The notes under the pieces: model-generated | The model's input: the letters and a program-made list of their open reading frames with translations, nothing else | Told to the model about the DNA's origin: nothing | The model's database searches: none | In this document: positions 28,213 to 36,873 of the stretch, in pieces | How the letters are laid out: each line of letters starts with the position of its first letter | How positions within the stretch are numbered: the first letter of the stretch is position 1 | Translations under genes and position numbers: made by a program | Source: CAZQFV01 sp964613665 | Lineage (GTDB): Bacteria > Chloroflexota > Chloroflexia > DTKN01 | Assembly (NCBI GenBank): GCA_964613665.1 | Contig: CAZTIG010000009.1 | Coordinates: 1 to 64,000, forward strand | Direction of reading: 5' to 3' | Length of the DNA: 64,000 nt

Positions 28213-28680
28213 ATGAGTGAATCAAAACCGATCTCGGTGGGCGACCGGGCTCCCGATTTCACCCTGCGCGGCAGCCTGGGGAGCAAGGTGACGTTGAGCG
28301 ACTACCTGGGGAAGAAGAACGTGGTCCTATCGTTCCATCCCCTGGCCTTTACCTCGGTCTGCACCGGCCAGATGGTACTGCTGGAGCTGGCCCACGAGCG
28401 CTTCGAGCAGCTCGATACCCAGCTCCTGGGCCTCAGCGTGGACAGCGTCCCGGCCAAGGAGGCCTGGGCCCAGGCCATCGGGGTCAAGTCCTTCCCGCTC
28501 CTGGCCGACTTCCCCGGTGGAGAGGTGGCCCGGCAGTACGGCATCCTGCGCCCGCAGGGCACTTCCGAGCGGGCCGTCTTTGTCATCGACAAGCAGGGCA
28601 TCGTCCGCTACGCCCGGGTCTATCCCATGAAGGAACTCCCTCGCCCGGAGGAGATCCTGCCGGTGATCGAGGGGCTGTAA
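28213..28680 (+). CDS. Peroxiredoxin (AhpC/TSA family)
   Basis: A 155-residue thiol peroxidase. VGDRAPDFTLRGSLG at the N-terminus and the peroxidatic Cys in PLAFTSVCTGQM (the PxxxTxxC signature). The only other cysteine-like resolving candidate is absent, so it is probably a 1-Cys type. ATG 28213 follows AAAGGAG. It adds to the oxidative-stress theme of the region. Confidence 0.92.
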   Translation: MSESKPISVGDRAPDFTLRGSLGSKVTLSDYLGKKNVVLSFHPLAFTSVCTGQMVLLELAHERFEQLDTQLLGLSVDSVPAKEAWAQAIGVKSFPLLADFPGGEVARQYGILRPQGTSERAVFVIDKQGIVRYARVYPMKELPRPEEILPVIEGL

Positions 28681-28709
28681 GCGCCCATCGCAGGTTGGCA
28701 GGTCATACG

Positions 28710-29633
28710 TTGAGAGTACGCAAGGCGCTGTGCGCAGCCGCGCTCCTGGTCACCCTGGCCGGCCTGGCGGTGTGGGCACTCCGCATCCCGATGGCAGCAT
28801 TGGCTCCCGCCCCGGGACCCGGCGGCCGGCCGCGCCCGGCCGCCCAGAGCATTCCTGTCTACTCCTACCGCGTCGTGCAGGCCTACCCCCATGACGCCGC
28901 CGCCTTTACCCAGGGGTTGGTCTATACCGACGGCGTCCTCTACGAGGGCACCGGCCTCTACGGGGGCTCCTCCCTGCGGCGGGTGGACCTGGAGAGCGGC
29001 ACGGTCCTGCAGCAGCACGACCTGCCTAGCCAGTACTTTGGCGAGGGCATCGTCGTCCTCAGCGACACCATCGTCCAGTTGACCTGGCGCGAGCACGTCG
29101 CCTTCGTCTACCGGAGGGAGACCTTCAGCCCGACGGCTACCTTCGGCTACGCCACGGAGGGCTGGGGCCTGACCGACGACGGCCAGCGCCTGATCATGAG
29201 CGACGGCACCTCCTGGCTCTATTTCCGCGACCGGGAAACGTTCAGCGAAACGGGACGCATCCAGGTCGTGGGCGACCAGGGCCCGGTCGTCCGGCTGAAC
29301 GAGCTCGAGTACATCGCTGGGGAGGTCTATGCCAACGTCTGGTTGACCGACCGCATCGCCCGCATCGACCCGGCCACGGGCCAGGTGACGGCCTGGATCG
29401 ACCTGGCCGGCCTGCGCCCGCCCGGGGCCGACGTGCTCAACGGGATCGCCCACGACGCCGACGGCGACCGCCTCTTTGTCACGGGGAAGCTGTGGCCGTA
29501 TCTCTACGAGATCGAGCTGTACCTGCCACAGGCCGTCATGCTGCCGCTGATCTTGAAGGGATGGGATCGGCTCCCGAGCTGGACTCCTACGGCAGCTCCC
29601 AGTCCTATTCCCCTAGCTGGCGAAGCCAGGTGA
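28710..29633 (+). CDS. Glutaminyl-peptide cyclotransferase, secreted or membrane-anchored
   Basis: A protein of about 307 residues with an N-terminal hydrophobic segment, a short Pro-rich stretch, and a five-blade propeller of the plant-type glutamine cyclotransferase family (AFTQGLVYTDGVLYEGTGLYGGSSLRR ... LNELEYIAGEVYANVW ... LNGIAHD). It turns N-terminal glutamine of exported proteins into pyroglutamate. The C-terminus carries YLPQAVMLPLILKGW, a variant of the motif found in other exported proteins here, and a Pro/Thr tail. TTG 28710 is preceded by GGCAGGT; TTG 28695 is the other option. Confidence 0.85.
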   Translation: MRVRKALCAAALLVTLAGLAVWALRIPMAALAPAPGPGGRPRPAAQSIPVYSYRVVQAYPHDAAAFTQGLVYTDGVLYEGTGLYGGSSLRRVDLESGTVLQQHDLPSQYFGEGIVVLSDTIVQLTWREHVAFVYRRETFSPTATFGYATEGWGLTDDGQRLIMSDGTSWLYFRDRETFSETGRIQVVGDQGPVVRLNELEYIAGEVYANVWLTDRIARIDPATGQVTAWIDLAGLRPPGADVLNGIAHDADGDRLFVTGKLWPYLYEIELYLPQAVMLPLILKGWDRLPSWTPTAAPSPIPLAGEAR

Positions 29634-29647
29634 AGAGCAGCGGATGT

Positions 29648-29696
29648 CAGGTGGCGAGTGGCAAGTAAAGGCCTGTTCCTTGTCACCTGCCACTTG
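29648..29696. terminator. Imperfect hairpin between convergent genes
   Basis: CAGGTGGCGAGTGGCAAG and CTTGTCACCTGCCACTTG form an 18-bp imperfect stem (14 matches) between the cyclotransferase and the flavoprotein gene; it can act on both strands. The AGTGGCAAG words look like a short repeat. Confidence 0.5.
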
Positions 29697-29703
29697 TCCC
29701 CCG

Positions 29704-30858
29704 CTACTTCAGCTTCTCCTGCCCGGCAAACTCCCGGTAGGGCGACAGGTACCGCAGCACCATGTGGTCCTCTTCCTCCAGCCGGCCCTGCACCATGCGG
29801 GTGAGCAGCTCGCCCAGCCCCGGGCCGAGCATAAAGCCCTGTCCGCACATGCCAACGGCCAACAAGAAGCCCTCTACCTCCTGCGACCAGCCGACGATGG
29901 GGAAGCCGTCCGGTGTCATCGGGTAGAGCCCGCGCCAGGTGCGGCGCACGCGCAGGTTGGCCAGCCGTGGCATCAGGTCGACCATACGCCGGGCCACCTG
30001 CGGCAGGAAGACGCTGGTCTCGCGCGTGTCGGTGCCCAGGATGCTTGGGTTGGGGGTGATGCAGAAGATGACCTGCCCGGTATAGTGCTGGTAGAAGTAG
30101 TAGTTGGCCGAGCCGGCCGCCGGGCGGATGTCCACCACCATCGGATGCAGGAAGCGGGCCACCGCCTCGGTCACGCCCCCCTCGTGCGATTCGGGCTGCA
30201 CCGGGACGTCCATTCCGGCCATCTGGGCCACCTCCCGGCCATAGCCTCCGGCAGCGTCGATGACCACGGGGGCGTGGTGCTCGCCGTGCTCCGTCCGCAC
30301 CCCCTGCACCTGCCCGCCCTGGACCAGCAGGCCGGTCACCTTCTCGTCGAAATGGAACTCGGCGCCAAGCTGCCGGGCGTGTCGGTAGAAGGCGTGGGCC
30401 AGCAGCAGCGGCGAGGCGTGGCCGTCCTCCGGGGAGTAGGTCCCGCCGAGCAGCCCCTCTCGGTTGAGGTCGGGGATCACCTCCAGCAGCTCGTCGCGCT
30501 CCAGCCAGCGGATGTTCAGCCCGTACGACTGCTGCGTGACGAGCAGCTCCTTGAGGATCTTTTCCTCGCGCTCGCGGTAGGCGACGAAGGAGTAGCCCCC
30601 CTGGTACCACTCGACGGCGTCGCCGTACGTCTCCTTCCACGCCGAGACGATGGCCAGGCTGCGCAGGCAGAGGCGGATCTTGGCCGGGTCGGAGTGGGTA
30701 GCACGGATGCCACCGATGGCGGCCTTGTTGGCCCCCTGCCCGACGCTGGGCAGGCAGTCCACGACCAGCGTCCGCAGGCCGGCCTGGGCCAGGAAAAAGG
30801 CCGTCGGCGTGCCCACGCTGCCCGCGCCGACGATGATCACGTCGTACGGCTTAGCCAC
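29704..30858 (-). CDS. FAD-dependent amino acid dehydrogenase subunit (DAO family, HcnC/SoxB-like)
   Basis: A 384-residue flavoprotein. The FAD site DVIIVGAGSVGTPTAFFLAQAG opens it, VIDAAGGYG and the C-terminal GLYPMTPDGFPIVGW ... GMCGQGFMLGPGLGELL are typical of the D-amino acid/sarcosine oxidase family. With the next gene it should form a heteromeric opine, hydroxyproline or glycine dehydrogenase that passes electrons to iron-sulfur clusters. Its ATG (30858) overlaps the stop of the partner gene by eight bases. Confidence 0.88.
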   Translation of the reverse strand: MAKPYDVIIVGAGSVGTPTAFFLAQAGLRTLVVDCLPSVGQGANKAAIGGIRATHSDPAKIRLCLRSLAIVSAWKETYGDAVEWYQGGYSFVAYREREEKILKELLVTQQSYGLNIRWLERDELLEVIPDLNREGLLGGTYSPEDGHASPLLLAHAFYRHARQLGAEFHFDEKVTGLLVQGGQVQGVRTEHGEHHAPVVIDAAGGYGREVAQMAGMDVPVQPESHEGGVTEAVARFLHPMVVDIRPAAGSANYYFYQHYTGQVIFCITPNPSILGTDTRETSVFLPQVARRMVDLMPRLANLRVRRTWRGLYPMTPDGFPIVGWSQEVEGFLLAVGMCGQGFMLGPGLGELLTRMVQGRLEEEDHMVLRYLSPYREFAGQEKLK

Positions 30859-32947
30859 GGGTCACCTCCTCCGCGCCGGCCAGGATGCCCAGGGGCACCT
30901 CCACGAAGAGCGGCCGCTTCGGCTGGTCGACGACGGCCCCGGACGGCACGCCCTCCTCGCGGAAGAGGCGGTGGATCAGCGCCGTGCACGTCTTGGCGCC
31001 GCAGGCGCCCATGCCGGCCCGCGTCACCGCCTTGATCTCGCTCAAGTCCAGGCAGCCCTGGCGGATCAGGGCCCGGATCTCGCCGGCCGTGACGCGCTCG
31101 CAGCGGCAGACGATCTCGTCGTCGGCCATGCGCTCGACGTAGCGCGCCAGCGGCTTGCCCACCTCCTCCGGCTGCACGCGGAGGCCGGCGATCTCCTTGG
31201 CATAGGCCTTGGGCGCCCGGACCTTGACGGTAACGGTGCGGTCGTTGGCCTTGACCTCGCGCACCGCAGTGACCTCCACGTCGCCCAGCGGGTTACCGGC
31301 CATGTCCAGCACGGTCACCACATCGCCGACCTGGAGGCGCTCCCTGGCGAACTCGTAGGGCAGCGTCACGGTGGGGAATTCGGCATCCTGGCGATAGTCC
31401 ACCAGGGTGATGGCCAGGCCGGGGCAGATGGTCACGCAGCGCTCGCAGCCGCTGCAGCCCTTGCCGCCCTCCTCGACCACAAAGGTCGGCGGCTTGCGTA
31501 TGTCGCCCGGGTCGATGCGGATCAACCCCTGCTTGCAGGTCGCGGCGCACGGGTCGCAGGGGATCTCCTGCACGCAGTGAAAGACGGGAAAGACGCCGGC
31601 CTCGGCCTCGGGCAGGCTCTCCGGGATCAGTGGGCCCGGTTTCGATTTCAGTATCTCGGCCGTGCGGTACCACTCGGCCGGGACCTCGCCGACGTCGGCC
31701 CCCAGGGCGCGGGCGATCTCCAGCCCCTTGATCTTCCCGGAGAAGATGGCCGCCGAGGCCTCGGCGATCTCCTCGGCGTCGCCGGCGGCAAAGGCTGTCA
31801 GGCCGAACTCGCGCGCCTTCTCGTAGAACTCGTTCACCGGGTCCAGCCCGACGGCGATGAGCACGGTGTCGCAGTCGAACGAGCGCTCCGTGCCGGGGAT
31901 GGGCCGGAAGCGCTCGTCCACCTGGGCGATGGTCACCGACTCGACGGCCTGCTGGCCGTTGGCGCTGACGATCGTGTGCGACGTGTAGATGGGGACGCCC
32001 ATGCGCGCCAGCTTGTCGCGGTGCACCTTGTAGCCCCCACACTCCGGCAGTGCCTCCACCAGCCCGACCACCGCGATGCCGGCCTGCAGGGCGTGGTAGC
32101 CGGCGATCAGGCCGACGTTGCCGCCGCCCACGATGAAGAGGCGGCCCGCCGCCCGCACCAGGTCGCGGTTGACCAGCGTCTGGAAGGCACCCGCGCCGTA
32201 GACCCCGGGCAGGGTGTTGCCGCGAAAGGCCAGCGACTTTTCCCGTGCTCCTGCCGCGCACAACAACACCTGCGGAGTCACCAGCACGTACCGCCTGCCC
32301 TCCTGGAGAATGCCGACTTTCTTGTCGCTGAACACGGCCAGGGCAGTGCTCTGCAGCCAGATCTGTACGCTCCCCAGGGCCCGGACCTCTTCCTCCAGCC
32401 TGGTGGCGATGTCGATGCCGCGCGTGCCGGCGTACACGGCCTCCACCGAGCCGAAGAAGCGGTGCGTCTGCAGTACCAGCTTGCCACCCAGGCGGTGCTT
32501 GTCGTCGACCAGGAGCACGGCGATACCGCGCCGGCCCAATTCGATCGCCGCCGAAAGGCCGGCCGGGCCCCCGCCGATGATCAGCACCGGGACTGTCAGA
32601 TCCTCGATCTCCGTCAGTGGGGGTGGCGCCGCCACCCGGGGCAGGGTGGGGAGTCCGTCACATGGCTCCACGCGCATGCCGGGCCGGACCAGCTCCATGC
32701 AGGCCTTGACCGGCCGGCCGTCGGCCAGCACCAGACACTGGGCACACTGGCCGTTGGCGCAGAAGATGCCCTGGGGCGCCCCGTCCTTCGGGTGATGGCC
32801 AAAGGTCCGCACGCCGTGGGCAAAGAGGGCCGCGGAGATGGTCTCCCCTGCCAGGGCGGACAGCCGCCGGCCCTTCCAGTAGAAGGGGATGGTCTCGCGG
32901 GGTAGGATGGGGAGGATGGGGTGCTCGACGATGCGGTGCCCGTCCAT
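30851..32947 (-). CDS. HcnA/HcnB-ferredoxin fusion dehydrogenase subunit
   Basis: A 698-residue fusion. First a 2Fe-2S plug (GIFCANGQCAQCLVLADG, HcnA-like, residues 50-100), then a pyridine-nucleotide-disulfide oxidoreductase with GGGPAGLSAAIELGRRG, then a cysteine pattern CDPCAATCKQG and CSGCERCVTICPG for one or two 4Fe-4S clusters, and a BFD-type 2Fe-2S domain (CRCERVTAGEIRALI ... GMGACGAKTC). This equals sarcosine oxidase/HcnAB alpha architecture with an inserted dicluster ferredoxin. Start ATG 32947 has an AGGAGGTC ribosome site. Confidence 0.88.
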   Translation of the reverse strand: MDGHRIVEHPILPILPRETIPFYWKGRRLSALAGETISAALFAHGVRTFGHHPKDGAPQGIFCANGQCAQCLVLADGRPVKACMELVRPGMRVEPCDGLPTLPRVAAPPPLTEIEDLTVPVLIIGGGPAGLSAAIELGRRGIAVLLVDDKHRLGGKLVLQTHRFFGSVEAVYAGTRGIDIATRLEEEVRALGSVQIWLQSTALAVFSDKKVGILQEGRRYVLVTPQVLLCAAGAREKSLAFRGNTLPGVYGAGAFQTLVNRDLVRAAGRLFIVGGGNVGLIAGYHALQAGIAVVGLVEALPECGGYKVHRDKLARMGVPIYTSHTIVSANGQQAVESVTIAQVDERFRPIPGTERSFDCDTVLIAVGLDPVNEFYEKAREFGLTAFAAGDAEEIAEASAAIFSGKIKGLEIARALGADVGEVPAEWYRTAEILKSKPGPLIPESLPEAEAGVFPVFHCVQEIPCDPCAATCKQGLIRIDPGDIRKPPTFVVEEGGKGCSGCERCVTICPGLAITLVDYRQDAEFPTVTLPYEFARERLQVGDVVTVLDMAGNPLGDVEVTAVREVKANDRTVTVKVRAPKAYAKEIAGLRVQPEEVGKPLARYVERMADDEIVCRCERVTAGEIRALIRQGCLDLSEIKAVTRAGMGACGAKTCTALIHRLFREEGVPSGAVVDQPKRPLFVEVPLGILAGAEEVTRG

Positions 32948-33009
32948 AGGACCTCCTTGCTCGCCACTGTCGCAGTCCGAGCGTCTGGTTGGCGTCGTTG
33001 CCGGGCGGT

Positions 33010-33018
33010 ATTATAGCA
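33010..33018 (-). promoter_or_regulatory. Extended -10 promoter of the flavoprotein operon
   Basis: TGCTATAAT on the minus strand (TG at 33018-33017, TATAAT at 33015-33010) without a good -35. Same word as at clpC and at 27128-27136. Confidence 0.6.
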
Positions 33019-33115
33019 CAACTCCCGGCGGAAGGGAAAAGGACGTTGTGACGGGGATTCCCGACTTGTGTGCCGGCAATGTGCTACAATGCCATCGTGT
33101 GTGTTGCCGGGCGAG

Positions 33116-33144
33116 TTGACCGGGTCGCGCGCTTTGTGTACAAT
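33116..33144 (+). promoter_or_regulatory. Promoter of the ferritin-like/rubredoxin/rubrerythrin run
   Basis: TTGACC, 17-bp spacer and TACAAT, with TG near the -10. A second possible extended -10 (TGCTACAAT, 33082-33090) lies 50 bases upstream. Confidence 0.75.
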
Positions 33145-33188
33145 GGTCCTGTGCGCATAGGATGGCGGAAGACTCGGAAGGAGGTCCC

Positions 33189-33698
33189 ATGGCCATTGCC
33201 ACCGATCTGACGCCCCTGGAGATCCTGGGGGTTGCCGTCAAGTCCGAGATCGAAGCGGCCCAGCTGTACCGCCACATGGCTTCCCAGGTGGTCAACCGCG
33301 ACCTCCGCGGGCGGCTCGACTTCCTGGTCCATGAGGAGGAGAAGCACCGCCGCATCCTGGAGGGGGTCTATGCCCGGCACTTCCCCGACGTCCCACTGGC
33401 TCTGCCTTCCCAGACACTCGTCCCCACCATCGCCGGGGCCGTGGCCGAAGGCGCGCCGGTGCCGGAGCTCTTCCGGCTGGCCATGGAGGCCGAGCGCCTG
33501 GCCGAGGAGTTCTATGGCGAGCTGGCCGGCCGCACCGAAGAGGCCAACTCCCGCACCACCCTCACCTATCTCAGCCGCATGGAGCACGGCCACTATGAGC
33601 TGCTGCGCAGCGAGCTGGAGCTGATCCAGCGTTTCCCATCCTACTACCAGGTCGAGGTCTTCGACCTGGGCCAGGAGATGATCCACTTTGGCCCATAG
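33189..33698 (+). CDS. Ferritin-like di-iron protein (rubrerythrin-related)
   Basis: A 169-residue four-helix protein with two ExxH-type iron sites: EIEAAQLYRHMAS with HEEEKHRRIL, and AMEAERLAEEFY with SRMEHGHYELL. It has no rubredoxin domain, so electrons probably come from the rubredoxin gene that follows. Start ATG 33189 has AAGGAGGT. It heads an anti-oxidant operon. Confidence 0.88.
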   Translation: MAIATDLTPLEILGVAVKSEIEAAQLYRHMASQVVNRDLRGRLDFLVHEEEKHRRILEGVYARHFPDVPLALPSQTLVPTIAGAVAEGAPVPELFRLAMEAERLAEEFYGELAGRTEEANSRTTLTYLSRMEHGHYELLRSELELIQRFPSYYQVEVFDLGQEMIHFGP

Positions 33699-33786
33699 CC
33701 GCGGGGCACGGCCTTGGCGGCGACTGGGCGATTCTGCTCGTGCGGTTCAGACGGCATCTGAGAGCGACAGAGAAGGAGGCAGCAGC

Positions 33787-33948
33787 ATGGAAAAGTGGGA
33801 ATGTCTGGCCTGTGGGTACATCTACGATCCGGCGATCGGTGACCCCGACGGCGGCATCGCCCCGGGTACCCGCTTCGAGGACATACCCGACGATTGGGTC
33901 TGTCCGCAGTGCGGGGCCAGCAAGGACATGTTCGAGAAGATGGGCTAG
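33787..33948 (+). CDS. Rubredoxin
   Basis: A 53-residue rubredoxin: CLACGYIYDPAIGDPDGGI ... WVCPQCGASKDMFE, four Cys for one iron. It shuttles electrons to rubrerythrin or peroxide-reducing enzymes. ATG 33787 follows AGAAGGAGGC. Confidence 0.97.
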   Translation: MEKWECLACGYIYDPAIGDPDGGIAPGTRFEDIPDDWVCPQCGASKDMFEKMG

Positions 33949-34013
33949 GGCCGGGCCAGGGGATCGTCCCATAGCGGCCGTGCACCCCTGGGGGCATCGG
34001 GCCGGGAGGGCTT

Positions 34014-34211
34014 ATGAGCGAGAAGAAGATCTGTGCATACTGCCATGAGGAGGTCGAGGGGGCTGGCATACAACGGGGCCCTGTCCTGTACTGCAGCGAG
34101 GCTTGCGCCTACGAGGGCAGCCGCAGCAAGGACTGCGCCGGCCGCACCGATGTCAGCCGCGCCTCCCTGGAAGAAGAGCTCAAGTTTCGTGAGAACCCGC
34201 CGGTCTCGTGA
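34014..34211 (+). CDS. Small zinc-binding (TRASH-like) protein
   Basis: A 65-residue protein: KKICAYCHEEVEGAG, then VLYCSEACAYEGSRSKDC. The CxxC...CxxxC layout looks like a treble-clef TRASH/MYM-type metal site or a relative of bacterial metallothionein. The acidic tail ends in ENPPVS. ATG 34014 follows GGGAGGGC. It lies between rubredoxin and rubrerythrin, so a role in metal supply or redox sensing is plausible but unproven. Confidence 0.75.
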   Translation: MSEKKICAYCHEEVEGAGIQRGPVLYCSEACAYEGSRSKDCAGRTDVSRASLEEELKFRENPPVS

Positions 34212-34292
34212 CGACGGCAGGCAGCGATCGGCTCTCACCAGCCTTCCGGTCGCTGCTGGCTGATCGCGGCAAGCTGAGAAAAGGAGAACGAG

Positions 34293-34796
34293 ATGCACAA
34301 GATGACCGAGGACAACCTGAAGTCCGCCTTTGCCGGCGAGAGCCAGGCCCACATGCGCTACCTGGCCTTTGCCGACAAGGCCGAGAAGGAGGGCTTTGCC
34401 AACGTCGCCCGCCTCTTCCGGGCCATCTCCTTCGCCGAGCAGGCCCACGCCACCGGGCACCTGCGCACGCTGGGCGGCATCGCCAGCACGGCGGAGAACC
34501 TGGGCGAGGCCATCGGGGGAGAGACCTTCGAGGTCGACGAGATGTACCCGTCCTACGTCGCCGTGGGCGAGCTCCAGGCCGAGAAAGGGGCCGTCCGCAG
34601 CATGAACTTTGCCCTGGTGGCGGAAAGGGTCCACGCCGCCATGTACGCCCAGGCCAGGCAGTCGGTCGAGGCCGGTCGGGACGCCGAGATCGGCACGATC
34701 CACATCTGCGAGGTGTGCGGCTACACCGTCGAGGGCGAGGCCCCCGACCGCTGTCCGCTGTGCAACGCACCGAAGGAGCGCTTCCGCGCGTTCTAG
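34293..34796 (+). CDS. Rubrerythrin
   Basis: A 167-residue peroxide-reducing di-iron protein. The N-terminal ferritin-like domain (ESQAHMRYLAFADKAEKEG, SFAEQAHATGHLR) is followed by a C-terminal rubredoxin-like domain HICEVCGYTVEGEAPDRCPLCNAPKERF. It protects anaerobes against hydrogen peroxide. ATG 34293 follows AAAAGGAGAACG. Confidence 0.96.
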   Translation: MHKMTEDNLKSAFAGESQAHMRYLAFADKAEKEGFANVARLFRAISFAEQAHATGHLRTLGGIASTAENLGEAIGGETFEVDEMYPSYVAVGELQAEKGAVRSMNFALVAERVHAAMYAQARQSVEAGRDAEIGTIHICEVCGYTVEGEAPDRCPLCNAPKERFRAF

Positions 34797-34816
34797 GCGC
34801 GCGCCTTACCATGCCA

Positions 34817-34846
34817 GAGACCCGGCCCTGTCACGAGCCGGGTCTC
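34817..34846 (+). terminator. Terminator-like hairpin after rubrerythrin
   Basis: A 10-bp perfect stem GAGACCCGGC/GCCGGGTCTC with a 10-base loop; the tail is CTTGTG rather than a clean T run. Confidence 0.65.
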
Positions 34847-34885
34847 CTTGTGCCATCCGGCCTGCGGCAGGCCCGCCGGCAAGCG

Positions 34886-34915
34886 GGGGCCCGGTCCCCT
34901 AGGAGGCCGGGCCCC
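34886..34915 (-). terminator. Terminator-like hairpin after formate-THF ligase
   Basis: A 9-bp perfect stem GGGGCCCGG/CCGGGCCCC with a 12-base loop, 34 bases downstream of the fhs stop on the minus strand. No T run. Confidence 0.55.
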
Positions 34916-34949
34916 GTGGTGCGGCAAGTCGGTGCGGCTGGCGCCCAGG

Positions 34950-36812
34950 CTAGAACAGCCCCACGACTTTCCCTGTCTCCAGGTTCAGGTCGATGTCGGT
35001 AAAGGCCGGCCGGCTGGGCAGGCCGGGCATGGTCCGCATGGCCCCGCAGAGCGGGTAGAGGAAACCGGCGCCGACCGACGCGCGCACGTCCACGATCGGC
35101 AGCGTCCAACCGCGCGGAGCACCCTTGATCGCTGGGTCGTGGGTGAAGGAGAGGTGCGTCTTGGCCATGCAAAGCGGGAGGTGGGACAGTCCCATCTGGG
35201 TAAAGAGCCTGATCTTGGCCTCGGCCTCGTTGGTGTAGCTCACCGAGCCGGCGCGGTAGATCTCGAGGGCAACCGTCTCGATCTTTTCCTTGATCGAGAG
35301 ATCGTCCGGGTAGAGGAAGCGGAAGTTGGTGGGCTGATCGCAGGCGGCCACGACAGCCTCGGCCAGCTCCACACCGCCCTCGCCCCCGTGCGCCCAGACC
35401 TGCGAATCGGCCACGGCGAATGCGCCGGTCGCCGTGGCGCGCTCGCGGATGAGCCGGATCTCGGCGTCGGTGTCGTCCTTGAAGCGGTTGATAGCCACCA
35501 CCACCGGCACGCCGAACTTGCCGACGTTCTCGATGTGCTGCAGCAGGTTGGGCAGGCCCTTCTCGAGCAGTTCCAGGTTCTCCTGGGTATAGGCCTTGTC
35601 CAGCGGCTTGCCGGCGACGACGGTGGGCCCGCCGCCGTGCATCTTCAGGGCCCGCACGCTGCACACCAGCACCACGCAGTTGGGCACCAGGCCGCTGATG
35701 CGGCACTTGATGTCCATGAATTTCTCCATACCGCAGTCGGCCCCAAAGCCGCTCTCGGTGACGACATAGTCGGCCAGCTTCAGGGCGATCCGGTCGGCCA
35801 GGATGGAGTTGTTGCCCTGGGCGATGTTGGCAAAGGGCCCGCAGTGCACAAAGGCCGGGCTGCCGGCCAGCGTCTGCATCAGGTTGGGCATGATGGCCTC
35901 CTTCAGCAGCACGGTCATCGCCCCGGCTACGTTCAGGTCCTCGGCCGTGATCGGCTCGTCCTTCTTGTTCGTGCCGATGATGATGCGGCCCATGCGCTCG
36001 CGCAGGTCCGGCAACCCGCTGCACAGCGCCAGCGCGGCCATGATCTCCGAGGCCACGGTGATGTCGTATCCCGACTGCCGCGGCACGCCGTCGTTCTCCG
36101 TGCCCAGGCCACAGACGATGTTGCGCAGCGAAGCATCGGAGATGTCCACGACGCGGCGCCACTGGATCGAGTAGGGGTCGATGTCCAGGCGGAACATGCG
36201 CTCCTTGTCCGCGTCGCTCAGGTCAGAGGGGCGCTCCGACTGGATGCCCAGCTTGGCCAGGCGCAGGCGCATCGAGGGCGTGTACTGGTCGTCGGGACAG
36301 AGCGCTTTGGCCAGGAACTTGGTGCTCCACCGGGCCTCCTTGGCCAGGCGGTTGTCGATCGCCGCCGCCAGCAGGTTGTGGGCCGCCCCCACGGCGTGGA
36401 TGTCGCCGGTGAGGTGGAGGTTGAAATCCTCCATCGGGACGACCTGGCTGTAACCGCCGCCGGCCGCCCCGCCCTTGATGCCGAAGGTCGGCCCCTGGGA
36501 AGGCTGGCGGATGCAGGTAAAGACCTTCTTGCCGATATGGTGCAGCCCCTGGCTCAGGCCGATGGTGGTCACCGTCTTGCCCTCGCCGAGCGGGGTCGGC
36601 GTGATCGCCGTCACGTCGATGTACTTGCCGTTGGGCCGGCCGGCCAGCCGGTCCAGCACATCCAGGTGGACCTTGGCCTTGTACTTGCCGTAAAAGTCCA
36701 GGTCGTCCTCCGTCAGGCCGACTGAACGCGCGACCTCGATGATCGGCAGCAGCTCCGCTGCCTGGGCGATCTCGATGTCGCTCGGCACGGGGAACACCTT
36801 CTTCACGGGCAT
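34950..36812 (-). CDS. fhs: Formate--tetrahydrofolate ligase
   Basis: A protein of about 620 residues that makes 10-formyl-THF from formate, THF and ATP, the entry to the methyl branch of the Wood-Ljungdahl pathway or purine C1 supply. ATP site ITPTPLGEGKTVTTIGLSQGL, the family signature IRQPSQGPTFGIKGGAAGGG and FNLHLTGDIHAVGAAHN are all present. The ATG at 36812 has GAGGAGGT at correct spacing; ATG 36818 would be too close to it. No folD/CODH nearby. Confidence 0.96.
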   Translation of the reverse strand: MPVKKVFPVPSDIEIAQAAELLPIIEVARSVGLTEDDLDFYGKYKAKVHLDVLDRLAGRPNGKYIDVTAITPTPLGEGKTVTTIGLSQGLHHIGKKVFTCIRQPSQGPTFGIKGGAAGGGYSQVVPMEDFNLHLTGDIHAVGAAHNLLAAAIDNRLAKEARWSTKFLAKALCPDDQYTPSMRLRLAKLGIQSERPSDLSDADKERMFRLDIDPYSIQWRRVVDISDASLRNIVCGLGTENDGVPRQSGYDITVASEIMAALALCSGLPDLRERMGRIIIGTNKKDEPITAEDLNVAGAMTVLLKEAIMPNLMQTLAGSPAFVHCGPFANIAQGNNSILADRIALKLADYVVTESGFGADCGMEKFMDIKCRISGLVPNCVVLVCSVRALKMHGGGPTVVAGKPLDKAYTQENLELLEKGLPNLLQHIENVGKFGVPVVVAINRFKDDTDAEIRLIRERATATGAFAVADSQVWAHGGEGGVELAEAVVAACDQPTNFRFLYPDDLSIKEKIETVALEIYRAGSVSYTNEAEAKIRLFTQMGLSHLPLCMAKTHLSFTHDPAIKGAPRGWTLPIVDVRASVGAGFLYPLCGAMRTMPGLPSRPAFTDIDLNLETGKVVGLF

Positions 36813-36873
36813 TGCCATACCTCCTCGTCAGGCTAGTGTGCCCGGCATACGCGGGCAGCTGGGCCAGATGTCG

